A stretch of DNA of 64,000 bases from Helicoverpa zea (taxonomy: Eukaryota > Arthropoda > Insecta > Lepidoptera > Noctuidae), in contig NC_061458.1 of NCBI RefSeq assembly GCF_022581195.2, forward strand, positions 5,580,001-5,644,000, read 5' to 3'. The notes below the pieces were generated by a model. The model saw only the letters and a list, made by a program, of their open reading frames with translations. It had not been told where the DNA came from and did not search any database. The translations under genes and the position numbers were made by a program. This document shows positions 48,916 through 61,654 of this stretch, piece after piece. How positions within the stretch are numbered: the stretch's first letter is position 1; every line of letters starts with the position of its first letter.

Positions 48916-49824
48916 TCACTTATTTGGCCGGAGAATGTCTATGTCCTCATCTTTTCGTATTAGAATTTGCTTCTTACCCTCATCTTGTCGGAGAAAAATC
49001 CTTCCGTATGACGTCCAGCAGTACTTATAGGCATTGTCTTTGGCAAATGTACGTGCGAGATAAAATAAACGTTGAGCCTTTGGGGTTAACTTTTCAGAGA
49101 CATAGATAGGTTTTACAGGGCCTTCAAGCTTTAGATGAGTTGTGTTCAGTTTACACGTTTTATTTCTGCTATTGAATTGCCGTGCTCCTTTTATTATAGT
49201 TTCCTTGGTGACAGCGCTTGAGAACTCCACGATTATTTGTGACGATGACGGGTCATCTTTTTTGTAGATGCGGAACACATCTTTAATATCATGGGTTTGG
49301 ATCGGCGTGTTAATGGCAGTAGCTGTTGACTTCACAAGCTCACAGAGATCGGTTTTGCTTTCGCCAGATCTTTTGGGCACATTTTTTATTTCAATTCTGG
49401 TGGAGTGTAGCTGTCTTTCTAGATTTTCTACAGATTCTTCCAGACGTTGAATAAGGCAACGGTCAGACCGACGTTCCGATTCTAATTGACCTATTTTTAA
49501 GATCAAATCATCGTACTGCTTAGATATAAAGGCAATGCTGGTTTTTATGTCGTCATTTTGGGTACTAATTGCGGATAACGATGCCTGCAACACCGCATAC
49601 TTCGACTCAGACTGTGCAGTAGCCTTAGCAATCAATTGACGGATCTCCTCCATACAGGTAGGCTCATCTTCCCATTTGCGTTTGAACCTAGTGGTAACGT
49701 TCTCATGCTCAATTGCACTAAGGTTTGGCGTTGACCCTGATTGGATTATCGCCGAAGAAAGGACGTTTCTTACGACAGTTTCTTTCTTAGAAGTCGTATT
49801 GGGAGGTGTATGCTGTAGAGACAT
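48916..49824 (-). CDS. LINE ORF1 protein: coiled coil with FP25K-like C-terminal domain
   Basis: 302 residues from the first ATG (49824); the frame is open further upstream but without ATG. The N-terminal 50 residues are polar, with a basic RFKRKWED. A coiled coil covers about 60-140 (LILKIGQLESERRSD, RLEESVENLERQL). The C-terminal half has a nucleic-acid-chaperone-like fold with ETIIKGARQFNS and ends with ARTFAKDNAYKYCWTSYG and IFLRQDEGKK; this domain in Jockey/CR1 ORF1 proteins is related to baculovirus FP25K. ORF1 proteins bind the element RNA and assist target-primed reverse transcription. It precedes ORF2 by an unusually long 464-nt spacer. Confidence 0.85.
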   Translation of the reverse strand: MSLQHTPPNTTSKKETVVRNVLSSAIIQSGSTPNLSAIEHENVTTRFKRKWEDEPTCMEEIRQLIAKATAQSESKYAVLQASLSAISTQNDDIKTSIAFISKQYDDLILKIGQLESERRSDRCLIQRLEESVENLERQLHSTRIEIKNVPKRSGESKTDLCELVKSTATAINTPIQTHDIKDVFRIYKKDDPSSSQIIVEFSSAVTKETIIKGARQFNSRNKTCKLNTTHLKLEGPVKPIYVSEKLTPKAQRLFYLARTFAKDNAYKYCWTSYGRIFLRQDEGKKQILIRKDEDIDILRPNK

Positions 49825-52800
49825 GGCAAGGTTTGTGTGATGTATTGCCCGTAATGTAGTAAACAGCTGATTCCAATAAGCGGTCGCCGCACGCGCAGGT
49901 AACAAATGTCGATGTAGTATTGAATGAACAGCACAAAGACGCACACTCCACGAGTAAGCGAGATGGCAATTATGAAGTACGTACTGTTCTCGCGGGGGCG
50001 AAGGCGGTACGGGGGGAGCGCGGGATGCTCACACTGCACGATCAATTAGCGTCGTTTCGTAGTTACGATGTTCAACACTTTCATCAATAGCCTAAGTGCG
50101 ATATTACTTTGCACGGAGATAGCTACTTAAAAAATAATTTTAGGTTAATATTGACACACGTCCGCTCTCAAGCACGGTTCTGGGCGAAAGGGGAGATCTC
50201 TCCAGTATACCTATCGGTAAGACAAACAGAAATTACTTTTGCATTTATGTAATTTTATTTCTTATCACGATATTATTTAAATTATACACTCTGTCTGGCT
50301 GTCTGTAGCGCCTTCACGTCAATTCTGCCCATATTACGTGTGAGTAGTCCAAAGCCTGTGAAAGGACATAGGTTTCTTTTTGTTCTAGAAGCGTTCTCTT
50401 GGTCTGTGGTTGGAACAGTGGGCAACATCTGGTACGTCGATAAAATACAAACTCATGAGTACCCTACTCAAAGTTACTTTCTGAATGACGTTATGTTCTT
50501 TGTTCATCTATCGGCACACGTGTATATACCACCTAAATATGTGTAATATATAGCACCTTTTCGTTATTGTGAATCGAGGTTCAAGGTAAACTTTCATAAA
50601 GCCAATGTCAGGAATATGTTCCAAGGAAATAACACATCGCAATAAACCTTTAGGGACGTAGAAAATTAAAAGGCTTCTTTCAACGAATTGACGAATACGT
50701 ACTTCCAACCTAATTTCCCCATGAAGCGTATAACGATGATATATAAATCACATCTCCCCATAACTCAATTACAAGTTGTGATATCAAAAAGTAAGTACGT
50801 AGGTAAAAAAATTAATGGAGTTTTCGAGTTTGACAAGTTCGTGACGAAGGTAGATCATCTGGATGAAGTCAATGACAGAAACAATTCCCGGGAGGTGTCC
50901 ACTTAAAAATATAAGTGAATTTCTATTACAAAGTGAAAACGGTTTAATATTCTATTTTTGACTCAAAATTACAATAGCAAAATATTGTAGGAGATTTTAG
51001 AAGTCTAAATCTTAAGTGCCCTTCAAACAATCCAGGCTCCTTGGTCTGGATGAGAAATCTGGAAGTTATCATTGCGTCTCATATTTTCGCGCCTTTTAAA
51101 TCAATAAAGGTCCGTCTAATTAGTTCTCACTACTAAGTAGCTGTGCTACTAGGTTAAACGAACTAATTAAATTTCTTGCAGCTAGAGCCTCTGCTTAGCT
51201 ACTATTGATTTATGAACATGTGGCAAATGCCGGATATAGGGTGAGAAATTTATAAATTGTACTCTATGGGAAACATCTTGAAGTATTGGTATACCTTATT
51301 TATGGGTTTAGTTTACTTTGAAAATATGGTTGTATTCCTGTATCTCAATTTTTTGATCCCAGAAGAATTTGATAATGGAAATATGATTCTGAAAGCTTTT
51401 AGACATTGATCGGGGCTAGAAATCAGACATGTTGGTATATAAGCAAAGAAAAACATGTCCGCACAATCCAAGAGAGACAGACGAGCTAAAAAATTGTGCA
51501 CAGAATGTTATTCTTGTTTAACAAAGGGAATAAAGTAGTTGAAAAGCAAAAATGGGTGAATTATGCATGAAATACTCGCACCAAACGTCAAAAATTTTGC
51601 ATGGAATAAATTCGTGTTATACCCTGCTTTGTTGACTTATGCAATAGGTATTTTGACCAAGTAAACAAGAATTCATATTCACTTCTGAAAGCGAGTATTT
51701 GCTTCAAACTAACTATGCATACAACGGTTGTATGGAAGGCGATATTTCTCTATTTTTATATTGTGTTTGCTTACTTCAGAGGTTAACGAAAGATAGACAT
51801 GTAGTAAGTAAATTGTATCTGCTCAGGGGAATGTAGGTATTTATAGTCGACTGGCTATCGTTAATCATTTGATGAGTGACTTGTCGATGCATCCTATTTT
51901 CATGTTAATCTAATGTTAATATTAGATGTGTAATATGGCGCTCCACGAACATTTGAGTCTTTTTACAAAAAAAAATGATTTAACGGATTTAAAGGTTACC
52001 TCCTGATTATCCCGAAAAAAATGGAAAGCTAATTTCGTAGCACCTTCATGCACCTTTGGTACATGGCATATAATATAAAGTAGATACCTCTGATTGAAAT
52101 ACAAATTCGGACGAGATTGATAGAATAATAAGAGTAATATTCATACTTAGGTACGAAAACATTTGAATATTTTAAGGTTAAATATTACAATATTTTCTCG
52201 AAAATAGCCCTTCAATAATCATACCCTTTAAAATATATTTGTACTTGGAACGTAGTTCTAAGAAAACCCTAGTTATTGGTTGTATAATATCTGTATTTAT
52301 TTTTATCGGGTTAGAGGACAAATGGAGCTTAAATAATCGTAGATTAAATTCTGTTGACCCAGAAAGGACTGCTACATTCAGACTCTTTCAGAGAATATGT
52401 TGCGGAATAGGGTCGTGATGAGTTGTAGGGTTTTATATAGAGGAGATTCATTGTAAGCAGTTAGCTGTATGTATCCTCGATTGACGTGAAGATTTCGTTT
52501 TAACTATGTATAAATATATGTTTCTACTACCACTGATTCATTGAAATTATATGCTCAATTTACCTAATATTTGTCTATAGGTATACTGTTATTTTTTAAG
52601 CAACTAACCGAAATAGTTCAGTTACCATCTTCTATAGTATAACTACTTACATTTAATTATTGAGTTAGTTATAGCGGTAAACAAAATCAAATTTTGGTTT
52701 AACAGTTTATTCACCTGTTCTATAGGTTTACGTACATTCTATTTTCCTAAGTCAATAATATTAAAGCCTCGAAGCGTCAGACATTGAAGGCTCGTAAGAA

Positions 52801-54295
52801 CGTCGAATGCCCGTCATAATAATATCATAGAGACCAGCAAAGCGACCAATAAAGATTTATTGGAATGAAAAAGTTAGAAAACTGATGCGACAGGGAATAT
52901 CAAAATAGATTGAATACTACGAAATCCGCTGAACATTTATTTGAAGTCCTATCAAAAAGATGATTAAAGAAAATTTATACGCTCTGTTTGGTAAACAATC
53001 ATAAATATTGCATATTATCATATGCTAAACGAGGTAGTTTACACCAGCAATATACCTAGAAATATATAAGTTATTTTGGCTAATTTTCATGAGATTTCAG
53101 AACTTTTATCTCATTGAATACTTATTCAGTTGAGAGTATTGAAAAATAGCTCTTAAGAAGCGTTTATTGCTTGCAATATGCGTCGAGATCGCTTGAAGCA
53201 CTAGGTACTCCCCACGAACAAATAAAATATGGCGTACGACTTTTAGTCAAATACAAAAGGTAAAACAGAACTTGCCAAAATGTTCTGCATTATTCAACAC
53301 TGCTGACATAATGTTGATGATAATTATGTTAATACATAATTCATGAAACATATTTTACGATATCTGAAACAGATCGGAGGGCAAAATAAAAGTTGACGTG
53401 TTCACATGAAATATTATAGGCTCATGCTTATCTTATCTGACGGGCCCCATGGAGCTTGTCGTACGATTTTTGTTATTACATACGTTTTTCTCTTCTATCA
53501 ATAGATAACTAGACCTGATCATAAGCTGTCTACATACATATAATTTTCCCCCAATGTTAGTGATTAGCTTATATTTAATTCATCTTCGAGATAAAAATTG
53601 ACATTGTGAAGCCATGATGAACATGTTACTAAGTTGACGCAATCTTAACTTATGATTAGCGACGTATTTAGAGAAAATTGATAGATTCGATATTAATTGA
53701 GCACCCAGCACGCACTAAAATAGATTAAGATCAATTAATGGCGCCTGCAGACAAAGCCTATCAAACCATATCGTGAGCAGCGCAAAAAACAACACTATAA
53801 TTTGGTTGATAAATAAAACAATGATGGATGATGCAAACTAAACAAAACATATGCATGATTGCATGCTCTGTGTACATAGTAGATAAACCTATCTAATAAC
53901 GCACTTACGTACACATAAATATTTAATTTCACCTGATAAGCAAATTAATTTTAGCAGACAAGAGATATCGTATCTACGTATTGTGACATTCACGTATCGA
54001 ATGAAAAGTTTGTTTAACATATGTATTACGTGGCTCGTAACGTTGGGATTTCAACGTGATAAATATGATCTGTCTCTAGGGACAGTTTATTCGCACCAAC
54101 ATTTGTGAACATATTAATTTTGAGTCGCGCAAAGTTTATTCAACTTCAGCTGACACTAGCTTAGCTCTGAATGTTGAATAACCCTTTAGACTTGAAAGGA
54201 ATTTAATTTTGAAAGAAATTCTTTTGGCTAAAGATTTTATTTAATAATAGAAGTCGACTGAAAATCATGTTCAACAATTTCAAGATTAGAGACTT

Positions 54296-54975
54296 TATTT
54301 ATTTATTTATTTAACAATTTATGTACACAGTGAACATATAAAAGAAATAGACATAGCATAGAAATAGTACAAAGGTACTGCTTATTTCTAAATCGAAATC
54401 TCTTCCAGCAGACCCGTAGTAGGAGAGTTAGAATGAAGAGAAGTAGGTAGATAGACTGTGTAAAAGGACATAGTAAAGATATATAAATTACACATATATA
54501 TATAAAGAAAAAGATAATACATACATACAAAAATACATATTTTATAAAATGACTCTATGAAGAAGAGGAGGACAAATAGTAACTTTTGAGTTTCTGTTTA
54601 AAAGTAGCAACAGTTTGACAGTTCCTTAATTCAGGTGGCAGCGAATTCCACAACCGTACTGCGTTTACTGTGTAGGAGAAGGAATAAAAGTCAGTGGAAT
54701 GGGAGGGGATTTCAAGGAGAGATTTGAGATGCGTTCTACAGAGCGCATCAGGCGAGCGAACAAATGAAAAGCGTTCTCGCAGATAGGAAGGAGTTTTGGG
54801 ATTAAAAAGGAGACACAAAATGCGCGTGTTCCTGCGAAGACGAATAGGAAGCCACTTGAGTTCTTTGCGAAAATGAGAAACATGATCATATTTTTTTAGA
54901 TTGAAAACAAAACGAATACATAAATTTTGCAACCGCTCAAGCTTATTTAAGAGCTCCTCTGTGGCATCCAAATAA
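54296..54975 (-). mobile_element. 5'-truncated Jockey/CR1-type LINE
   Basis: The last 138 codons of an ORF2 (54971-54555) followed by a 3' UTR that ends in four TAAA repeats (54296-54320). The protein keeps family phrases such as RLQNLCIRFVF, HFRKELKWLPI and NAVRLWNSLPPELRN...FKQKLKSYYLS, which close Jockey-superfamily ORF2 proteins. The reverse-transcriptase core is missing, so this is a dead insertion. It differs in sequence and tail from the complete element at 45-50 kb. Confidence 0.85.
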
Positions 54976-55120
54976 CAGGCAGGCAGACTTTTTTACTTTA
55001 GACTTATAAAATAATAAGTTTTCAATAGACTATATTTTTTATGGCATATTAAATGGTTCTAGTGTTGTCAATAAACCTGTCATGTATTTATGTGCACCTT
55101 TTTAAGTCCCTCATAACTTT

Positions 55121-55307
55121 ATGCCCATTTTCACCAACAATCTCTTAATCTAAGTGCCACTTAGAATAAGGGTTCTCCCAATTTTGACATAAATGACTAT
55201 GGATAAGGGATACCTAAACTTTGGTGAAAACGAAATTCTTATTAAGTGTTCCGTAAATGCTCTTAAGGGATCCCTTAATTTAGGTATTTGTTGGTGAAAA
55301 TGGGCAT
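55121..55307. mobile_element. MITE with perfect 20-bp inverted ends
   Basis: ATGCCCATTTTCACCAACAA (55121-55140) and its exact complement (55288-55307) bound 187 bp. Inside lies the palindrome TTAAGGGATCCCTTAA (55263-55278). Non-coding. This type of element is common in Lepidoptera; target duplication unclear. Confidence 0.85.
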
Positions 55308-56900
55308 CAGGGTTTATTCTACATTTGACAGCAAAAACTATTTCTACCAAATCTACGGTACGGTACGGTAAAATATTGTCTTCAATACTGCGATACCGGT
55401 ACGAAGGCTTTTTAGTAAACAATTAGGGGATTATAGTAGTCACGTAAGTAAGGCCTTTTTAATTCCAGCTCACAATTACGCCGCCTAAATCCTTTCAGTA
55501 ACCAGACTCAGTGATAATGATGTGTACAGTACTGGGACATGTTATATTTCTTCATTTTCTCTATTATACTCATAGATTGTGGTTGACGATTTAAATGCTT
55601 AAGTATAAATTCCTAATAAAATTGATCGGTAAAGCAATTAGTTTGGAATAGAACATGCTTTATTTTAAATTACAAGTAATTCGAGAATTAATTAAAGTGT
55701 AAGACTCAACGGGAATTTATTGCCATATAGACAGGGCTCGGTTTTGATTAATGATAAATGGTACTCTACGTATAAAAGCGGCTAGATGTTATCAAAATTT
55801 GAAAATATGCTAAATATAAATACACATATAAAGATCCTGAAATTGTTTGAATACTGAGATACTCCAAAGTGTAGGTATCCGCAATAGTAAAATTCTAAAC
55901 CTCTTTAATCAAATTGATATGGTCTTTTATCGGTTCTTGCATATTCTTTGATCCACAATAAAATATCCACGGAAGTAAATTGGGTCTGATTGAAAGCCTT
56001 TGACTCAGATCTCCTCTCAGTTAAAGATATTGATTTTGTATTCATACTATGCAAATGTTTAACTCGAAGGATTCTAATGAAGCTTAAACCGTAGCTTCCG
56101 GATACTCATAATTAATATCTGGATTTACAAACGTGGCAGTCGTTTTATCTGAAGCAGAATGAGGTAAATTAATTAAACACAGTCATTTATTAATTGATTT
56201 CATTAATACCAAAACAGCTTGTAAATGGAAAGGGATACTGGGATCTTATATAGATAATTTACAAACAGTAGTAAGATCTATCACGCGTTGTTTTTTCCTT
56301 TAGATTTTTTCGTAGCGAATCCGTCTACGCGGCTACGACGCTACGCTGCTACGCCCCTACACCACTGACCCTTTTGAAGGACATTAGGGAAATTTGACTC
56401 ATCTTCGCAAGATTCTTGTTTCTTAGGGTTGTTTATTAGCAGAAATCACGAACCCTTGCGTAAAAAGAGCAAAAATCTTCCCTTTCTTTGAAGTAAAAAG
56501 ACGAAAAAATATATAATTTTCTTAGTCTTTGAAATGTTGTTTCCCACAAAAGATTGTTCATTAATAATATAAACATAATCATACTCTATTTGGACATACA
56601 TATTTAACTTAGTACACACATACAGCAAATGTCATTAACAGACGACAACATTTTTAAACATGTTCCCTTCCCAAAGGGAAATAATGTTTATCTAAGAACA
56701 CAAAACAAACAATTTACAAAAGAGATCCAAAGAAATACAAATCATTTGTAAGAAAATGTGCCTTTTATCTCGTTTGTGAGATCAAGGGTGCAAAAGAGAC
56801 GAGTGGCGTGATAGAAATAGGTAATAGTTTCGTATTCCTGAAATACTGCTCAAAGAAATAACAGCGAAAGGCGAAAACTTTTAATTAAACCCAACAGGTA

Positions 56901-56978
56901 TCTGTGGAGATCAAAGGGGGAGGCCTATGTTCAGCAGTGGACGTCCTATGGCTGAGATGATGATGATGATGATGATGA
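56901..56978 (+). repeat. 3' end of an RTE-type LINE
   Basis: GGGGGAGGCCTATGTTCAGC, then AGTGGACGTCCTATGGCTGA and a run of GAT repeats: the 3' end of RTE elements that is dispersed in very large numbers in lepidopteran genomes. Severely 5'-truncated. Confidence 0.75.
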
Positions 56979-57003
56979 ATAGGAACGATATTCTTATATT
57001 TCA

Positions 57004-57165
57004 GACTAGACGTTTTCCCGCGGTATCACCCGTGTCCTGTGGGAACTACTGCCCATACTGGGATAAAATATAGTCTATGTTATTCGGGAGGAGTATGGCT
57101 TTCCAACTTTTAGCGGTTTTTGAGTTTATCCAATACAAACAAACAAAACTACTTTTTTTTCAAGT
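57004..57165 (+). repeat. Dispersed repeat with AAAC-rich tail
   Basis: CCCGCGGTATCACCCGTGTC, GTGGGAACTACTGCCCATAC and a tail ACAAACAAACAAAAC belong to a repeat very common in moths and butterflies. A related but diverged copy is at 61655-61850. Confidence 0.55.
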
Positions 57166-58424
57166 AAGTATATTAAATAAGTATAGAAAATAATTTCCTT
57201 CTAGGAACTACTTAAAAATCTATCGTTTTGTTTAATGAAAGGAAGAATATGAAGTCGAGTGTTCGGATAAAAAGGGACGCGGAATTGCTCGAATTTCGAG
57301 TGCTGTGAGTGACCCTTTTATCCCCTATCCTAGCGAGCAATTGTTCGAGACACTGAAAAGAAATTCCCTTTTTACATCAGTTATATGTAAGCACCTATCT
57401 ATAGTTCAAACACTACTTTCACACAAGATTTACAGAAGTTTCTATCATTCATTAACAGATGTTTTGAAGATCGAGAAATAGTACCTGTTAGTTTACTTTA
57501 CTGGAAGAAATGATAAAATCAAGGTGTGTAATACCTTTGCAGGACATGTCCTGCCTAGACTTACTAGTTATAATAATAACATACATATTTATGTAGATAG
57601 GATAGTGTTGTTTATATTACTAATAACACGGATAGTTTAAACTTTTCAGTAATGCAAAGTACAAAGGTTGTTTATACAGCGTCATAGACCTACCCTCACA
57701 TACATAATTGTTACACTACGATACTTAAGTACTTGACCGTATAAGTATTGCAATTATGATTTATTTATATCAAAACCGTACGCTGTTGGCCAATCTGATT
57801 AGGATTAGGTATATTATTATTATCTCATGTTTAGATTAGGAAGTTTTCCCTCGTCATAGGCCGGACATTTCTGAAAGCTATACTATAAATCAAAAAGATT
57901 ACTCCCGAGGATATATATTGTATTCATTTCGTACACAATATGTTGCGGAACATAATACAGAGTATATATTATTATGAGGAAATCTTTCTTGAGTTTATTT
58001 GAGCTTCTTATGTATGGTAAACCTATTGTACTTATGAGTTGTTCATTATCATTAGCAATATAAGTCCCGTTGCTAAACGGTAGCATCTCTGGCTCCAGAG
58101 AGCATAAGCTTTTTGTTCCCATATTTTTTTTATGATCTTTTCCATTTCATACATTTGAAAAGGTTACATTTCCTGTAACATTCTATATTTCAACCAATTT
58201 TAAATAGAAAATTACCTAGCATGTTTTTTTTTTAATTTTGTAACACCGCATTTCTGTAAAATAGTCACCAATCCTGGGAATCCAGCTACGAGGGTCAGTG
58301 GATACGAAACGGGACACTATGAAAAAAAGACTTAGAAAAATTTCACCAAAATCTATCGCCTAATCAAGCCTTCGGGACCCGGTGGGATGTGGGAGTAGAA
58401 GGGTGGGGAAACACCATGGTGCAC

Positions 58425-58584
58425 CTCAAGGTCATTCAAGGTCAGTGACCTTGACCTCAAGGTCGGTGACCTTGACCTCAAGGTCAATTTTTTATGTAAA
58501 ATCTCCGATTCTAGTTAGGTCACTGACCTTGTCCTTATGGTCCTTGACCTTGAGGTCAAGGTCAATGACTTGAGGTCAAGGTCA
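58425..58584. repeat. AAGGTCA/TGACCTT-rich minisatellite, block 1
   Basis: About ten copies of AAGGTCA or its complement, often as TGACCTTGACCTCAAGGTCA palindromes, around one unit beginning ATCTCCGATTCTAGTTAGGT. Confidence 0.85.
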
Positions 58585-59236
58585 TTTTTTATGGGAACTA
58601 TATTTTTTGTCACCAAAATTTATATTTGTCATCAAGTTGTATCACCTAATAAATAGATCTATCGCCACGAAATATTTTCGTTCTCAGATAAACAAAGAGT
58701 GTTCCCAGGTATGAATTAGCAAATTATTGTTAATATAATGTGTAAAATATGAGATGGATTACCAATAAAATTGTAGTGCATTACATGAATATAAACTTCG
58801 TTCTTATAATAATAGTTTTATTACTTAAATAATAGCTTGGTGCTCAAAATGGTAGATCTGTCACCAAATAAATCGATTAATCGATCCCTGACTGCGACTC
58901 CTTTTTATTTGTTATTTTGTCACCAATACAGTAGTTACATTTTATTTCGTTCAGTTATTAAAATAATGTATTCGTTACCAATTTAATACATCAGTTTATA
59001 ATTTTAATAAAAATATGTTCAAAGGGAAGAGGAAGGGAAGGGAGACAAATTGGCGCGCTTTCGGGCCTCAACGAATGGGTTGTAGGTTGGTTGTAGGTAC
59101 GATCATACGATGCGGGGCGCGGGCAGTGAGATTTTTAACAATAAATATTGATTATTTTGACTTTGATTAATTGTTTTATTTACTATTCAGCTAGAAATTT
59201 AATTTAAATATATTTATACTACCTGTGGAAACTAAA

Positions 59237-59302
59237 GCCCTTGGGGGGAGGCACATGGCCAGTTAAGTAGTAGACTCTTTTGGTTGAAATGATGATGACG
59301 AC
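59237..59302 (+). repeat. Decayed RTE-type LINE tail
   Basis: GGGGGGAGGCACATGGCCAG, a diverged middle, then TTGAAATGATGATGACG resembles the RTE 3' end at 56.9 kb. It is nested in the composite element. Confidence 0.5.
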
Positions 59303-59610
59303 CACCCTACATTTTTAGACCTTCATGAAATTTTCTAGTGATATAATATATGATTTATTGGTGATCTCTTTAAATTAGTTTGCTTAAATACTATTAGGAC
59401 AAACCTATTATAATACATACAAAATCATTTATTTGGTACTTGACCCCATATCTCCATGATTTTCGGTAATTTATTGTGGAAATGATTTTATATTGTTTGG
59501 TGACTACATTTGGTGACAAATCTACTATTTTGAGGGCAAACCCTATTATTTAAGAAACACAAAATGAATTAAATTGGTGACAGCTTAAATCATACCCATT
59601 TTTTATGTAT

Positions 59611-59860
59611 AATCCGCGATTCTAGTAAGGTAACTGACCTTGTCCTCGTGGTCCTTGACCTTGAGGTCAAGGTCAAAATTTTTAAGTAAAATCCGCGATT
59701 CTATTAAGGTCACTGACCTTGTCTTCATAATCCTTGATCTTGAGGTCAAGATCAATGACCTTGAAGTCAAGGTCAAAAATTTTTAAGTAACATCCGCGAT
59801 TCTAATTATGTCACTGACCTTGTCCTCATAGTCATTGACCTTGAGACAAGGTTGAAATTC
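59611..59860. repeat. AAGGTCA/TGACCTT-rich minisatellite, block 2
   Basis: Tandem units starting ATCCGCGATTCTA at 59612, 59691 and 59792 and a decayed start at 59872 (spacings 79, 101, 80). The 101-bp unit carries an extra internal copy of the AATGACCTTGAAGTCAAGG segment. Each unit has several half-sites of the FTZ-F1/ERR type (TCAAGGTCA). Confidence 0.85.
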
Positions 59861-60071
59861 CGAAAAGCAAGATCCGTGATTTCCTTGAATAGACAAGGAA
59901 GCGTGTGTGTGTGTGTGTGTATGTGTCTTCCCCTGTGAAAGCCATACATACGTAAGCGTAGTCGAGGGTTAAAAAAATTGTATATGTCAAAAAAGGGACA
60001 TGCAATCCAAAGGTTTTCTGTGACGGCTCCGGCGCTGCGGTGCTCCGGCGGTCCCACGCGAGCTTGTCGTC

Positions 60072-60152
60072 GCAGATGGTTACTACGCTTACCGCCGCAG
60101 CTTTGGCCTCAGCTCAGCCTCAGCTGCGGCGACAAGCGTAATAACCACCTGC
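60072..60152. repeat. GC-rich hairpin, 31-nt arms
   Basis: Arms at 60072-60102 and 60122-60152 are complementary at 27 of 31 positions (core CGCCGCAGCT/AGCTGCGGCG) around a 19-nt loop. It lies in the GC-rich part of the composite element. Confidence 0.8.
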
Positions 60153-60488
60153 TCCTCAGCTCGCGGGCCGCCTCGCCCCTACGCGCCTACGCGCTTTTGA
60201 ATTGCTCTCTAGGGTTGGGACAAACTAGACCACGTGGGGTCGGATTTGCAGCGATTCGTTTCTATTTATCCCTTCTAACCTAACCTATCCGAGTCGGGGT
60301 GCCCCATGCTCCGAGCTCGCTTCGTTCGCTCTTTTATCCTAAAGGGTCAATATTAATGGTTAGTGACCTTGAGGTGACGGTCGTGATTCTGGAGGTCAAG
60401 GTCGAATGACCTTGAAAGTCATAGTCAAGCCTACATTGGGAGTTTCTGGAATTCCATTGCATGACACTCCAGACCAGATGCTTTTCGC

Positions 60489-60754
60489 CATCGTTTTTAC
60501 GACAAACGGTTGGTCGGAGACAAAAATCACCCAGATGCTTTTCGCCTTATTTTTAGGTGTTGTATACGATAGAATCGAGAAAACAACGATTTGAGAGAAA
60601 TAAAAAAAAATGTTTTTTATTTTCTAAGTCCCTGGTGCCTTTATAATGGAATCCCTTCGACATCGTTTTTACGACAAACGGTTGGTCGGAGACAAAAATC
60701 ACCCAGATGCTTTTCGCCTTATTTTTTGGTGTTCTATACGATAGAATCGAGAAA
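60489..60754 (+). repeat. Direct repeat, 172-bp spacing
   Basis: About 94 bp beginning CATCGTTTTTACGACAAACG at 60489 recur at 60661 with only a few changes, ending ACGATAGAATCGAGAAAA. Part of the composite element. Confidence 0.85.
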
Positions 60755-61654
60755 ATAAACAAAATACAAAAAAATAAATTTTTGCAAAAATTTTCTAAGT
60801 CTTTTTTCCTCAGTGTCCCGTTACGTACACTCCAACCGTTCATGTCAGTTCATGTGTGTATTGTACGTGTCAATTGTTTATTGCGACTGGGCTTAAGTTT
60901 TTAACGCTTGTTAAGTAGGAAAGTATGAATTCGGATTTTTGATTATCCTTTTTAAACATGTCAAGTTAGTATCTTTAGTGCGGTTTTTTCAATCGGCAGA
61001 TAACTTTTATCTGAAAAATATGTTTGACGTTTTGACAGCGTTTGCATAGAAAAGGCAAGGCAAGTACCTGATGATTGAAAAGTTGTCCCTAAATGTCTTA
61101 TATAAAATTCTTTGTATTTCGAATGTTCCTGTTTATGTATATTGAATTCGTAGACCTTTTTCGATAAAGCAACTGGAAATGGAACGGCCCATGAAATGTC
61201 AAGTATTCAAACAGCGAAAATGGATTGTTATGTTCGATACGTTCGACACCTTGCTCTCTAGCTAAAAGCTGCACTAGGTGTTCCTATTTCGGCTGACCGA
61301 ATGATAGATCACAGGAGGCGTGTGCTCAGTGAAGCAACTCAAAATACGGACTGTCTAACACTGAAATACAGGAAAAACTTCTTTATAACATCTATGAAGA
61401 ACATGCAAATAAAATACATGCCTATTACTAAGTATGTATTATAAATTCCAGAGCAGTCACTTACACATTTCCCAACGAAATACTACCACAATAAAAAACG
61501 ATTTTTATGTCCTGTTTACATCACATCTTTAGGATTTCCAATACATTTCCCCATTATCAACATACACTTTATCATCACTAACACTGAGTTATTTGACATA
61601 ATAAAAGATTTTACGTCACGTGTTCTTTTGTTTGTATCATAATTTTATGCGAAA

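Larger units (their letters stand above)
45238..50045 (-). mobile_element. Jockey-superfamily LINE (APE type), apparently complete
   Basis: Read on the minus strand: a GC-rich 5' UTR (about 50045-49825), ORF1 (49824-48916), a 464-nt spacer, ORF2 (48451-45536) and a 3' UTR with a CA/CACT microsatellite (45437-45496). The 3' end reads GTGTGAATAAATTATTTATT and runs into the TTA tract shared with the neighbouring R4-type element. Both ORFs are intact. The 5' limit is inferred from the loss of GC-rich sequence; a target duplication was not identified. Confidence 0.8.
58306..60824. mobile_element. 2.5-kb long-inverted-repeat composite element
   Basis: The left arm (58306-58343, GAAACGGGACACTATGAAAA, then AAAGACTTAGAAAAATTT) and right arm (60787-60824) are inverse complements over about 38 bp with few changes. 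A second, inner inverted pair lies at about 58831-58876 and 59513-59558 (CTTAAATAATAG...GATCTGTCACCAAAT). The inside holds repeated GTCACCAA motifs, three AAGGTCA-rich blocks, an RTE-like tail, a GC-rich hairpin and a 172-bp-spaced direct repeat. No transposase is encoded. Superfamily and target duplication are unclear. Confidence 0.6.

Noticed and set aside
60280..60295. Telomeric TTAGG repeat
   Set aside because: Only about two CCTAA units occur, within ordinary repeat DNA.
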